A stretch of 11,781 nucleotides of DNA from JBGPIK01 sp041484845 (lineage in GTDB: Bacteria > Desulfobacterota > Binatia > UBA9968), in assembly GCA_041484845.1 (NCBI GenBank), contig JBGPIK010000198.1, forward strand, positions 1-11,781, written 5' to 3'. This document shows positions 1 through 6,626 of the stretch, piece by piece (the stretch's first letter is position 1; each line of letters opens with the position of its first letter). The translations under genes and the position numbers were made by a program. The notes beneath the pieces were generated by a model. That model searched no databases. It saw only the letters and a program-made list of their open reading frames with translations, and had not been told where the DNA came from.

Positions 1-639
1 CTTTCTCGGCTGAATAAGCTCAACGCCAAGAAACAAGCCGCGCCGTGATCTTTCCTCGTCTCTTTCGAAGAGGGTCGTACGCAATGGCGATGCGAAATCG
101 ATCGCAGTCTTTGATCTTCCGGTCCTGTCGATAAATACATGGGCATTCTGTTTGCGAACGAGCGACTGCAACAGCATCTGATTCCATACGGATTCGTTGA
201 TCATTGATGGGAATTCTTCATTGTGCTTATAAACCGGCGTGCTCGTGTCGTGAATCACTAAGTAATCCGCGCTGTCTCCCCGCGGGGTCTTCGATAACGG
301 CTCGGAGAAGCCGCCACCGAGATCATAGTCATCAATACCGCGAGCCGTGAGGTAGGTCCGAAACGATTGGGTTGCAATAAGCACGGGTCGTCCTATCAGA
401 TCCTCTAAAGGAGCGGGAAGTGATTTTAACCGCTCACCCAGTTTCCCGTATTCAAAGACCTTTCTCAGGAGGCACCTCGCATCCTCGAGAGCGCTTCCAC
501 AACGATAAGGTTCGAGTCGCTCAGCGTAACTTATCTGTGAGGTTGTGAGAATAACGCTGAGTGCCACCTTCAGGGCCCAGAGCGTCACATTGAGCCGCCG
601 ATAAATCATCCAAAAATTATGCTGACGACTTGCCAACAT
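1..639 (-). CDS. Secreted Amidase_2/PGRP-like protein (putative N-acetylmuramoyl-L-alanine amidase), partial
   Basis: The frame is open from an ATG at 639 to the left edge: 213 codons with no stop, so the C-terminus lies outside the window. GGGGAGAG sits about 3-5 bases before the ATG and supports this start. A start at Met11 would give a more compact signal peptide. Residues 1-39 look like a Sec signal: a basic stretch, a hydrophobic run around residues 18-33, then SYA before Glu40. The mature part resembles the N-acetylmuramoyl-L-alanine amidase (PGRP) fold. It has a strand YLVIHDTS whose His fits the first zinc ligand, a later AHVFIDRTG strand like the family's SAHY-ID-DG segment, and near the edge RGLFLGVELIQPR, like the family's SIGIEL region. 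The usual WHAG zinc-ligand motif is not visible at the expected place, where the protein reads LRTTLFE. Activity is therefore uncertain, and it may be a variant clade or a binding protein. It lies 66 bp downstream of the deacetylase on the same strand and is probably cotranscribed. Confidence 0.6.
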   Translation of the reverse strand, partial: MLASRQHNFWMIYRRLNVTLWALKVALSVILTTSQISYAERLEPYRCGSALEDARCLLRKVFEYGKLGERLKSLPAPLEDLIGRPVLIATQSFRTYLTARGIDDYDLGGGFSEPLSKTPRGDSADYLVIHDTSTPVYKHNEEFPSMINESVWNQMLLQSLVRKQNAHVFIDRTGRSKTAIDFASPLRTTLFERDEERSRRGLFLGVELIQPRK

Positions 640-705
640 TAACTCTCCCCTGGGTCAAAATGTCTCGGGCCGTTCATCGCGGAGGGCCCATGTCTCCAGG
701 ATCAT

Positions 706-1515
706 TCACTGCGGGTACTCACTGAGGTGGTGAAAGGAGAAATCTCCCGTAGCCCGCAGCCGTTCAATGAGTTCCTTCAGTTCTGTTTCCTCCCATTGTT
801 TTCTAAACATTTCGTCATGACACAAGAGTACGAGGTGGTTCCCTGTAACTGTCTTTTTCTCTGCCAGGAGTTTTTCGATGAGTTCCACCATGTCTTCCAC
901 AGTCTGAATCGGAGCGCCCGTTCTCGAGTCATGCCGCCACTCAAGGTCCCAGCCGAACACGCTGTAGCCGTGCTTGAAGAGCAGATCCGCCGATGTGGCG
1001 CCGCTGGTCACATCGTTTTTGATTCTTCCCGTCAGCCGCCACATGTTTCTTCCCGGAAGCCGCGCTAGCTTGGTTTTCAGATGGAGAACCATCTGGTTCT
1101 TCAGAAAATCGAGAAGGACGTGTTTGGCATTTTCATAGAACTTGCCGTATGCGTCGCGCGCATGGCTATAACTGTGGTTACCAATCTCGATATAAGGATT
1201 ATGTTCGTACAAGTGATAATAGTCTTTCAAACGCTGGCTTGTTACAACATTCGAACCGACAACGAAAATCGTGACCTCGATTTTTTCCGTTCGCACGGCG
1301 TCAGACACCTCGTCACTTCCCTCCAAGGGGCCGTCGTCGAAGGTCAGATAAATATGATTGACGGGCTTCTTTGCCGCGAGACTGTCCTCCGAAAGCGGTT
1401 CGTTTTGGGCATAGGCATGTTCATCGGTGAAAAGGCAGAGCGCGCAGAGGATAATAAGCTCAGTAATAATGAATGACAGTGAAGTGGACTTGAGAAACGG
1501 GCAACGGAAAATCAA
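706..1515 (-). CDS. Secreted polysaccharide deacetylase (NodB homology domain, CE4 family)
   Basis: The 269-aa protein has a signal peptide: hydrophobic residues 13-29 and an AYA cleavage site before Gln37. The NodB motifs follow in order: TFDDG with the catalytic and metal Asp pair at 60-61, HSYSH with both metal histidines at 114-118, an arginine motif RLPGR at 152-156, GWDLEW at 188-193, and LLCHD with the catalytic His at 233. Family members remove N- or O-acetyl groups from peptidoglycan, chitin-like or exported polysaccharides. The substrate here cannot be told. The arginine motif departs from the usual R-x-P-x-G, with Gly directly after Pro. The start is TTG. An in-frame TGA lies one codon upstream and no ATG or GTG follows within the signal peptide, so TTG is the only reasonable start. 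AAGGTGA just upstream is its ribosome-binding site. It is the first gene of a minus-strand pair with the amidase-like protein. Confidence 0.88.
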   Translation of the reverse strand: MIFRCPFLKSTSLSFIITELIILCALCLFTDEHAYAQNEPLSEDSLAAKKPVNHIYLTFDDGPLEGSDEVSDAVRTEKIEVTIFVVGSNVVTSQRLKDYYHLYEHNPYIEIGNHSYSHARDAYGKFYENAKHVLLDFLKNQMVLHLKTKLARLPGRNMWRLTGRIKNDVTSGATSADLLFKHGYSVFGWDLEWRHDSRTGAPIQTVEDMVELIEKLLAEKKTVTGNHLVLLCHDEMFRKQWEETELKELIERLRATGDFSFHHLSEYPQ

Positions 1516-1588
1516 AGCTCACCTTTTGGCGATTTCCACAGAGGTTTGGATGAATGAAGCTGTCATTTCCCGCCGGACGGTGAGCTTT
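1514..1588 (-). promoter_or_regulatory. 10-bp inverted repeat enclosing the deacetylase RBS and start (candidate mRNA hairpin)
   Basis: AAAGCTCACC at 1514-1523 is the exact reverse complement of GGTGAGCTTT at 1579-1588, with 55 bases between. In minus-strand mRNA the upstream arm (AAAGCUCACC) could pair with the downstream arm (GGUGAGCUUU). The downstream arm contains the Shine-Dalgarno core and the first two bases of the UUG start of the deacetylase. The pairing would hide the initiation site. The repeat is directly visible; its regulatory role is inference. The loop is long, so the structure could be weak or replaced by local folds. Confidence 0.4.
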
Positions 1589-1593
1589 TTCAT
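1519..1593 (-). CDS. Possible 24-codon leader ORF upstream of the deacetylase
   Basis: An ATG at 1593 opens a 24-codon frame beginning MKKLTVRREM and ending at TGA 1519-1521. It is in the same frame as the deacetylase, with one codon (GCT) between its stop and the TTG start. Codons 3-6 form the upstream arm of the inverted repeat, so a ribosome translating this ORF would melt the putative hairpin and end on top of the deacetylase ribosome-binding site. No good Shine-Dalgarno precedes the ATG. If the promoter at 1603-1631 is real, the transcript would begin only a few bases upstream, giving a near-leaderless ORF. It could equally be chance, or the remnant of a longer N-terminus cut by the TGA. 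Confidence 0.22.
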   Translation of the reverse strand: MKKLTVRREMTASFIQTSVEIAKR

Positions 1594-1602
1594 CGGTCAA
1601 TT

Positions 1603-1631
1603 AGTTTATGGTGGATTCTCGCATCACACAA
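1603..1631 (-). promoter_or_regulatory. Candidate sigma70-type promoter for the deacetylase operon
   Basis: Read on the minus strand, TTGTGT (1631-1626) is followed after exactly 17 bases by TAAACT (1608-1603). The -10 box matches the consensus at four of six positions and the -35 at three. Transcription would begin near 1596, just upstream of the possible leader ORF and of the first hairpin arm. This is a weak match chosen for spacing and position. Confidence 0.25.
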
Positions 1632-1758
1632 GCAGTGTCGACGAGATTCACGACCAAAGTGAGGACGCTTCAGGTAAACGACTTTTGCCGCGCGGTAGCA
1701 TCGCTCGCCGCAGCATTTATCGCATAGGTGCGACTTAGAGCTTCTGTCAGTTTCATTC

Positions 1759-1786
1759 TTGCGAATCAAATCCATCGTCCTATGAT
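1759..1786 (+). promoter_or_regulatory. Candidate sigma70-type promoter for the efflux operon
   Basis: TTGCGA (1759-1764) and TATGAT (1781-1786) are separated by 16 bases. The -10 matches TATAAT at five of six positions and the -35 matches TTGACA at four. Initiation near 1793 would leave an untranslated leader of roughly 80 bases before the adaptor ATG at 1872. It is the best sigma70-like pair I found upstream of the operon, but it is a visual match only. Confidence 0.35.
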
Positions 1787-1871
1787 TTAGCTCGGTTTTC
1801 TCGATCATATGGCACATCTATGATTGGCATGTCCCTTGCGGAATCTAGCTATCAGTTTTGAGAAACTACCG

Positions 1872-3161
1872 ATGAACGTCAGTGAAGATAACCCTCGCGA
1901 TATCAGCGAGGTTCTGGGCCTTGCCGAGCGGCCGCGCGGCCGCAAGCGTGCGAAGCTTGCAGTTATAGCGTTGGCGCTGGTGATCATTATTATTGCTGCG
2001 GGCATTTGGTATTCCACAACACGCAACAGCGCTGCTGTGCAGTATAAGACTGTGGCGGTAACGCGCGGCGACCTCACCGTGATGGTCACTGCGACCGGCA
2101 CTCTCCAGCCTGTCAATCAAGTGGATGTCGGTACCGAGATATCCGGAACCATTAGGACGGTCGAAGCAGATTACAATGATCGAGTCAAAGTCGGTCAGAT
2201 CCTAGCGCGGATCGACACCGAAAAATTGCAAGCACAGGTCTTGCAGTCTCAGTCCACCTTGGAATCAGCGCAGGCCAAGTTGATCGAGGCTCAGGCGACC
2301 GTCGTCGAGGCTCACGACAATTTGGAGCGCTTCAAGCGCGTGCGCGAGATGAGCGGCGGAAAGGTTCCGTCGCAAAGAGAATTTGATGCCGCGGACGCGA
2401 TACTCAAGCGCGCGCTATCGAACGAGGCGACACTCAAGGCACAGATCTCCGAAGCGAAATGGAAGCTCAGTATCGATCAAACCAATTTGTCTAAAGCGGT
2501 AATCCGGTCGCCGATAAACGGTGTTGTGCTCAAGCGGCAGGTAGAGCCCGGTCAAACCGTGGCGGCGTCACTGCAAACACCGGTACTTTTCACCATCGCT
2601 GAGAGCCTGGCGCAAATGGAAGTACAGGTCGACGTCGACGAGGCGGACGTAGCACAGGTCAAAGTAGGGCAGCCGGCCACTTTTACGGTGGATGGGTATC
2701 CCGGGAGGACATTCACCGCTGTCGTCAAGCAAGTCCGTTATGGTCCTGAGACCGTTCAGGGCGTAGTCACTTACAAGACTTTGCTGTCGGTCGATAACTC
2801 CGATCTCGCCTTGCGGCCTGGAATGACGGCCACCGCGAATATCACGGTGATGCGGAGTGCACGCGTTATGTTGGCGCCAAATCTTGCGCTGCGTTTTTCG
2901 CCACCGGTGGCAGAGGAAACGGCGCAAACCGGCGGTAGCCTGCTAAGCCGGCTCTTCCCGCGTCCACCACCCGCTTCGAGGTCACGCGATACGGAGGACG
3001 CAAAAGGCAAACAGCACCGCGTCTATGTTTTACGCGACGGCCAACCGTCGGCCGTCCCGGTTACCACCGGATCCACCGATGGTGTCATGACCGAAATTAC
3101 CGGCGGTGAGATCACGATTGGAACTGAGGTGGTGACGGACATGATCAGTGCGAGGCCGTGA
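1872..3161 (+). CDS. macA: MacA-like periplasmic adaptor (HlyD/RND-type membrane fusion protein) of an ABC efflux pump
   Basis: The 429-aa adaptor would link the inner-membrane ABC transporter to the outer-membrane channel. It has a short cytoplasmic N-terminus with an arginine-rich stretch before one membrane anchor (residues about 29-47). A first lipoyl/barrel half follows (VDVGTEISGTI region), then a long alpha-helical hairpin rich in Gln, Ala and Glu. Next come the second lipoyl half (AVIRSPINGVVLKRQVEPGQTV), a beta-barrel domain ending LRPGMTATANITV, a proline/serine-rich linker (SRLFPRPPPASRSR) and a membrane-proximal domain with VYVLRDGQ and VTTGSTDG. I chose ATG 1872 over an in-frame TTG at 1824 because the extra 16 residues are not family-like. 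Its Shine-Dalgarno is weak (GAG about 10 bases upstream). Its TGA shares a base with the ATPase ATG, so the two are translationally coupled. The transported substrate (macrolide, peptide, siderophore or lipid) cannot be read from the sequence. Confidence 0.88.
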   Translation: MNVSEDNPRDISEVLGLAERPRGRKRAKLAVIALALVIIIIAAGIWYSTTRNSAAVQYKTVAVTRGDLTVMVTATGTLQPVNQVDVGTEISGTIRTVEADYNDRVKVGQILARIDTEKLQAQVLQSQSTLESAQAKLIEAQATVVEAHDNLERFKRVREMSGGKVPSQREFDAADAILKRALSNEATLKAQISEAKWKLSIDQTNLSKAVIRSPINGVVLKRQVEPGQTVAASLQTPVLFTIAESLAQMEVQVDVDEADVAQVKVGQPATFTVDGYPGRTFTAVVKQVRYGPETVQGVVTYKTLLSVDNSDLALRPGMTATANITVMRSARVMLAPNLALRFSPPVAEETAQTGGSLLSRLFPRPPPASRSRDTEDAKGKQHRVYVLRDGQPSAVPVTTGSTDGVMTEITGGEITIGTEVVTDMISARP

Positions 3162-3889
3162 TGGAAAAGTTATCCGCGGAGACTGAAAAGCCGCCGCAGC
3201 TCCTCCTTCGCGGGGTGACCAAGGTTTACGGCACGGGCAGCGCCGCGATGCACGCACTGCGAGGCGTAGACTTGCGTATCGACAAAGGCGAGTTCGTCGC
3301 TGTTATGGGGCCGAGCGGCTCGGGAAAATCCACCTGCTTGAATATTCTCGGCTGCCTGGATACTCCGACTGCGGGCTCATATCGCTTCGAGGGCGTGGAG
3401 GTAGGGAAACTGTCGCGCGGCCAACGGGCGCGTTTGCGCCGTTATTACCTGGGTTTCGTTTTTCAAGGATATAACCTGCTCAATCGGACATCCGCTCTCG
3501 AGAACGTCGAGCTGCCGTTGATCTATCGTAACCAAGCGATCGCCGAACGCCATGCGCGCGCGCGCCAGGCGCTGGGCGCGGTGGGATTGGCCGGCTGGGC
3601 GAGTCACACGCCCGGCGAACTTTCCGGCGGGCAGCAGCAGCGGGTGGCCGTCGCCCGCGCCATCGTTACCGCGCCGCATGTTTTGTTCGCTGACGAACCG
3701 ACGGGCAACCTGGACACCGCGCGCAGCCGGGAAATCATGGAGTTGTTGACCGTTCTCAATCGCGACCGGGGAATCACGATCGTGATGGTCACGCATGAGC
3801 CGGACATGGCCGCCTATGCGCAACGCATCGTGCGCTTTGTCGATGGCAGAGTTGAAAGCGATGAGCACAACGACAAAGAGGCCGCCTGA
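3161..3889 (+). CDS. MacB/LolD-type ABC transporter ATP-binding protein
   Basis: The 242-aa nucleotide-binding subunit is complete. It shows Walker A GPSGSGKST at 50-58, Q-loop Gln102 in FVFQGYNLL, the ABC signature LSGGQ at 154-158, Walker B ending in DEPT at 178-181, a D-loop NLD and the switch His212 in VTHEP. It belongs to the MacB/LolD/FtsE-like class that powers mechanotransmission-type transporters, and it would sit on the cytoplasmic face with the following permease. The ATG at 3161 shares its A with the adaptor's TGA, and GAGG lies five bases upstream. A GTG at 3158 would add one Met and is less likely. In E. coli MacB this domain is fused to the permease; here the two are separate genes, as in many bacteria. 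I give no symbol because macB normally denotes the fusion. Confidence 0.93.
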   Translation: MEKLSAETEKPPQLLLRGVTKVYGTGSAAMHALRGVDLRIDKGEFVAVMGPSGSGKSTCLNILGCLDTPTAGSYRFEGVEVGKLSRGQRARLRRYYLGFVFQGYNLLNRTSALENVELPLIYRNQAIAERHARARQALGAVGLAGWASHTPGELSGGQQQRVAVARAIVTAPHVLFADEPTGNLDTARSREIMELLTVLNRDRGITIVMVTHEPDMAAYAQRIVRFVDGRVESDEHNDKEAA

Positions 3890-5091
3890 TGGTTTGGAAT
3901 GCGTTATTGCTCGCCCTGCGGGAACTGCGCCGTAACGTCATGCGTTCGTTCCTAACGATCCTGGGAATCGTCATCGGCGTGGCGGCGGTTATCGTCATGG
4001 TCACCCTCGGGAGCGGTGCCACGGTTCAGGTGTCCCAACAAATTGCCAGCCTCGGTAGCAATGTGGTGATCATTCTTCCCGGCCAGATGGGTCCGGGCCG
4101 AGGGTCGAGCGTTGCCCCGTTCAATGAGAATGACGTTGAAGCGATCGCGCGCGAAATCGCCGAGATCAAAGCCGTCGCGCCGGCGGCGACAAAATCGCTG
4201 ACCGCCATTTATGCGAACAAGAACTGGTCCACCGCCGTCACGGGAACGACCAATGATTACTTCACGGTGGCCAACTGGGTTATTTCGGGCGGGCGAACTT
4301 TCACCGAAAGCGAGATGCGCGCCGGCAAAGCCGCCTGTGTGATCGGCGCGACGGTGCGCAAAGAACTTTTCGGCGCCCAAGACCCGCTGGGCAACAAGCT
4401 CCGTCTCAAGAACGTCTCTTGCGAAGTTATTGGGCAGCTCGAAGCGAAAGGGCAGTCGGTGATGGGGAGGGACCAAGACGATGTCATCATTATTCCGTTG
4501 CGCACTTTTCAGCGGCGTATCGCCGGCAATCGGGATATCTCCCAGATCCAACTTTCGGTGCGAGACGAAGGCGCGATCGATAGAGTCAAGTCGGCGATCG
4601 AGCCGTTGATGCGCGAGCGCCGCCATCTCGCCCCCAACGAAGAAAACGATTTCTCAGTCATGGATACGCGTCAGATCGCGCAAATTCTCACCGGCACCAC
4701 CCGCATACTCACACTGCTCCTGAGCGCGGTCGCGGCGGTCAGCCTGCTCGTCGGCGGCATTGGCATCATGAACATCATGCTGGTATCCGTTACGGAACGA
4801 ACCCGGGAAATCGGCATTCGCCTGGCGATCGGAGCGTTTGAGCGCGATGTGCTCACGCAGTTTCTGGTGGAGGCGGTGGTGCTGGCTTCGTTTGGCGGCT
4901 TGTTCGGTGTTTTATTGGCGATCGCTGCTTCTGCGGCGCTCGCTCAAGCTTTGCAGGTTCCCTTGATATTGAATCCTGGCATCATGATTCTTGCTTTTCT
5001 CTTTTCCGGAGCCGTCGGTGTGATTTTCGGTTACTTCCCGGCGCGCCGTGCGGCCCAGCTCGATCCCATTGAGGCGCTGCGCCATGAGTAA
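3889..5091 (+). CDS. MacB-type ABC transporter permease (FtsX-like with MacB periplasmic core domain)
   Basis: The 400-aa permease has the MacB/FtsX topology. The first membrane helix is at about 20-42, followed by a large periplasmic core domain (about 45-265). Three helices follow at about 273-301, 325-347 and 364-383. Family hallmarks are the N-terminal LRRNVMRSFLTILGIVIGVAAVI, the post-TM2 cytoplasmic coupling segment TERTREIGIRLAIGA that contacts the ATPase, and the C-terminal YFPARRAAQLDPIEALRHE. Such permeases do not pass substrate through the inner membrane; ATP hydrolysis drives periplasmic motions that push substrate into the outer-membrane duct. The ATG shares one base with the stop of the ATPase gene (TGATG), and its 3' end overlaps the channel gene by 8 bp. 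The arrangement implies equimolar, coupled translation. It is the transmembrane half of a split MacB. Confidence 0.92.
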   Translation: MVWNALLLALRELRRNVMRSFLTILGIVIGVAAVIVMVTLGSGATVQVSQQIASLGSNVVIILPGQMGPGRGSSVAPFNENDVEAIAREIAEIKAVAPAATKSLTAIYANKNWSTAVTGTTNDYFTVANWVISGGRTFTESEMRAGKAACVIGATVRKELFGAQDPLGNKLRLKNVSCEVIGQLEAKGQSVMGRDQDDVIIIPLRTFQRRIAGNRDISQIQLSVRDEGAIDRVKSAIEPLMRERRHLAPNEENDFSVMDTRQIAQILTGTTRILTLLLSAVAAVSLLVGGIGIMNIMLVSVTERTREIGIRLAIGAFERDVLTQFLVEAVVLASFGGLFGVLLAIAASAALAQALQVPLILNPGIMILAFLFSGAVGVIFGYFPARRAAQLDPIEALRHE

Positions 5092-6568
5092 AGTTAAGAG
5101 ATCCCAGGTGCGCGGTATGAGATCCTTGAGCGCGCGAATGCGAGTGAGAGGGTTACGGCCATTGATCATCGTTGCGGTGATGCTAACGTGCGCCGGCTGT
5201 TTCGCGGTAGGACCTGATTATAAGGCTCCGGACATCGTGCCCCCGATACGGTGGAGCCGGGACTTGCGGGGCGGATTGAGTGCAGCAGAGCCGGAGGCCG
5301 AGACCCTCGCAAAATGGTGGACGACATTGGGTGATACGGACTTATCAAATTTGATGGAGCGCGCAGCTCTGGAAAATTTAAATGTCAAGAAAGCTCAGGC
5401 GCGCATCCGCGAGGCGCGAGCGCGCCGCGGCGTCGCTGAAGCGGGTCTTTTTCCATCGCTCAACATTGGGGGTTCTGCCACAGTTAGTCGCGGCAGTGAA
5501 GATACCGGGTCCGGTCAGCGCCGCGAGCTTTACAGAACCGGTTTTGACGCGAGTTGGGAGCTCGACGTCTTCGGCGGCGTGCGCCGATCGATCGAGGCGG
5601 CGCAAGGGGAACTGGAGGCAAGCGCTGCGGATTATCAAGACGTATTAGTCAGTTTGTTTGCCGAGGTTGCTCTGAACTATGTGGAGGCACGCACCTTTCA
5701 GGCGCAGCTTCAGGTCGCTGAAGAAAATCTCAAAGCTCAAGCAGAGACGTTGCAACTCACCGAATGGCGCTTTGCGGCCGGCCTCGTCAGCAGCCTCGAT
5801 GTGGAGCAGGCCAAGACCAACCTGGAAAGCACTCGCTCGCAGCTGCCCAAATTGCGATCTGATATCGAGGCAGCCAAGAATCGTCTCGCGATCTTACTCG
5901 GAGTGTTTCCAGGCACGCTTAAAGCGCAGCTCGCGGCAAGTAAACCCATACCGGAAGCGCCATTGGAAGTGGCCATTGGCGTGCCTGCGGAAGTGTTGCG
6001 CCGGCGGCCCGATGTGAGACGCGCCGAGCGCCAGCTGGCCGCTCAGACGGCCCGCATCGGCGTCGCCACCGCGGATCTGTATCCCAAATTCTCGTTGCCG
6101 GGTTCCATCGGACTCGAAGCTTTATCGGCGAACCATCTGTTTTCCGCCGGTAATCGGGCATGGAGTCTCGCGGGCAGCTTTGCATGGACCGTTTTCAAAG
6201 GCGGCGCCATACGACAAAACATCGAAGCGCAAAACGCTTTGCAGGAACAGGCGTTGCAACAGTATGAGGCGACGATCCTTACCGCCCTCGAAGAGGTCGA
6301 CAATTCCCTAGTCGCTTACGCGGAAGAACAGGAGCGGCGAGACACCCTTACGGAAGCAACCCAAGCGGCACAGCGCGCCGCGCAACTTGCGCGCGATCAA
6401 TATGCATCCGGCTTGATCGACTTCCAGACGGTGCTCGACGCCGAACGATCAGTGCTGTCGTTTCAAGACCAGCTGGCGCAGAGTAAAGGTCAAGTCACCG
6501 CCAATGTGATCAGCTTGTACAAAGCCTTGGGTGGGGGCTGGATGCCTATGACGGGAATGCCGCCGTAG
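5084..6568 (+). CDS. Outer-membrane efflux lipoprotein, NodT/OprM (TolC superfamily)
   Basis: The 494-aa protein is the outer-membrane duct of the pump. An arginine-rich n-region and hydrophobic segment (about 24-36) lead to a lipobox-like CAGC with the likely lipidated Cys39, followed by the family signature GPDYKAP. Two homologous outer-membrane efflux repeats follow. The first runs through TLGDTDLSNLMERAALENLNVKKAQARI, the second through EVLRRRPDVRRAERQLAAQTARIGVATADLYPKFSL, both near-diagnostic for NodT-type channels. The C-terminal helical part contains YASGLIDFQTVLDAERSVLS. The start is ambiguous. ATG 5084 overlaps the permease stop by 8 bp (coupling), with GAGG nine bases upstream. ATG 5117 has AGGTG six bases upstream and would give a shorter signal. 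The lipobox has Cys rather than Leu at position -3, which is unusual. A dedicated channel in the operon suggests the pump does not depend on a shared TolC. Confidence 0.9.
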   Translation: MSKVKRSQVRGMRSLSARMRVRGLRPLIIVAVMLTCAGCFAVGPDYKAPDIVPPIRWSRDLRGGLSAAEPEAETLAKWWTTLGDTDLSNLMERAALENLNVKKAQARIREARARRGVAEAGLFPSLNIGGSATVSRGSEDTGSGQRRELYRTGFDASWELDVFGGVRRSIEAAQGELEASAADYQDVLVSLFAEVALNYVEARTFQAQLQVAEENLKAQAETLQLTEWRFAAGLVSSLDVEQAKTNLESTRSQLPKLRSDIEAAKNRLAILLGVFPGTLKAQLAASKPIPEAPLEVAIGVPAEVLRRRPDVRRAERQLAAQTARIGVATADLYPKFSLPGSIGLEALSANHLFSAGNRAWSLAGSFAWTVFKGGAIRQNIEAQNALQEQALQQYEATILTALEEVDNSLVAYAEEQERRDTLTEATQAAQRAAQLARDQYASGLIDFQTVLDAERSVLSFQDQLAQSKGQVTANVISLYKALGGGWMPMTGMPP

Positions 6569-6591
6569 GCGAGCTGGTCAGCAAGTTCATC

Positions 6592-6605
6592 GAGACGCAC
6601 GTCTC
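6592..6605. repeat. Short inverted repeat between convergent genes
   Basis: GAGACG-CA-CGTCTC is a perfect 6-bp inverted repeat with a 2-base centre, in the 58-bp gap between the ends of the channel gene and the SprT-like gene. No T-run follows on either strand, so it is not a canonical intrinsic terminator. I found no better terminator in this gap. Confidence 0.35.
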
Positions 6606-6626
6606 AAAGGGTAGCTTGCTCGCTTA

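Larger units (their letters stand above)
1594..1871. other. Intergenic region between divergent cell-wall and efflux operons
   Basis: Apart from the two candidate promoters listed separately, I see no convincing gene, tRNA, long repeat or terminator here. A minus-strand frame at 1590-1817 (75 codons, with cysteines clustered as CDKCC) has no ribosome-binding site and resembles no family I know. A 13-codon plus-strand frame at 1820-1861 is also unsupported. The stretch most likely holds the control regions of both operons. Confidence 0.5.

Noticed and set aside
706..1738. Three overlapping plus-strand frames (113, 131 and 103 codons) across the deacetylase
   Set aside because: They are antisense to a gene with all NodB motifs, overlap one another, and have no domain content.
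1590..1817. 75-codon minus-strand frame with a CDKCC cysteine cluster, ending at the leader ORF's ATG
   Set aside because: It has no RBS and no recognisable motif, and it overlaps the best promoter candidate for the efflux operon on the opposite strand. The cysteines alone do not form a convincing zinc ribbon.
1824..1871. In-frame TTG extension of the adaptor by 16 residues
   Set aside because: The ATG at 1872 gives a normal-length cytoplasmic tail before the membrane anchor; the extension has no supporting RBS and is not adaptor-like.
2941..3020. Proline/serine-rich insertion in the adaptor near its C-terminus
   Set aside because: It looked like a foreign insertion, but a low-complexity linker between the barrel and membrane-proximal domains is common in MacA homologues paired with separate ATPase/permease genes.
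3952..4626. 224-codon open frame on the minus strand
   Set aside because: It is antisense to the MacB-type permease, has an Arg/His/Asp-rich product without recognisable features, and has no support for a start.
5048..5083. GTG start for the outer-membrane channel
   Set aside because: It lies deep inside the permease gene and lengthens an already long signal n-region. ATG 5084 or 5117 are better placed and have RBSs.
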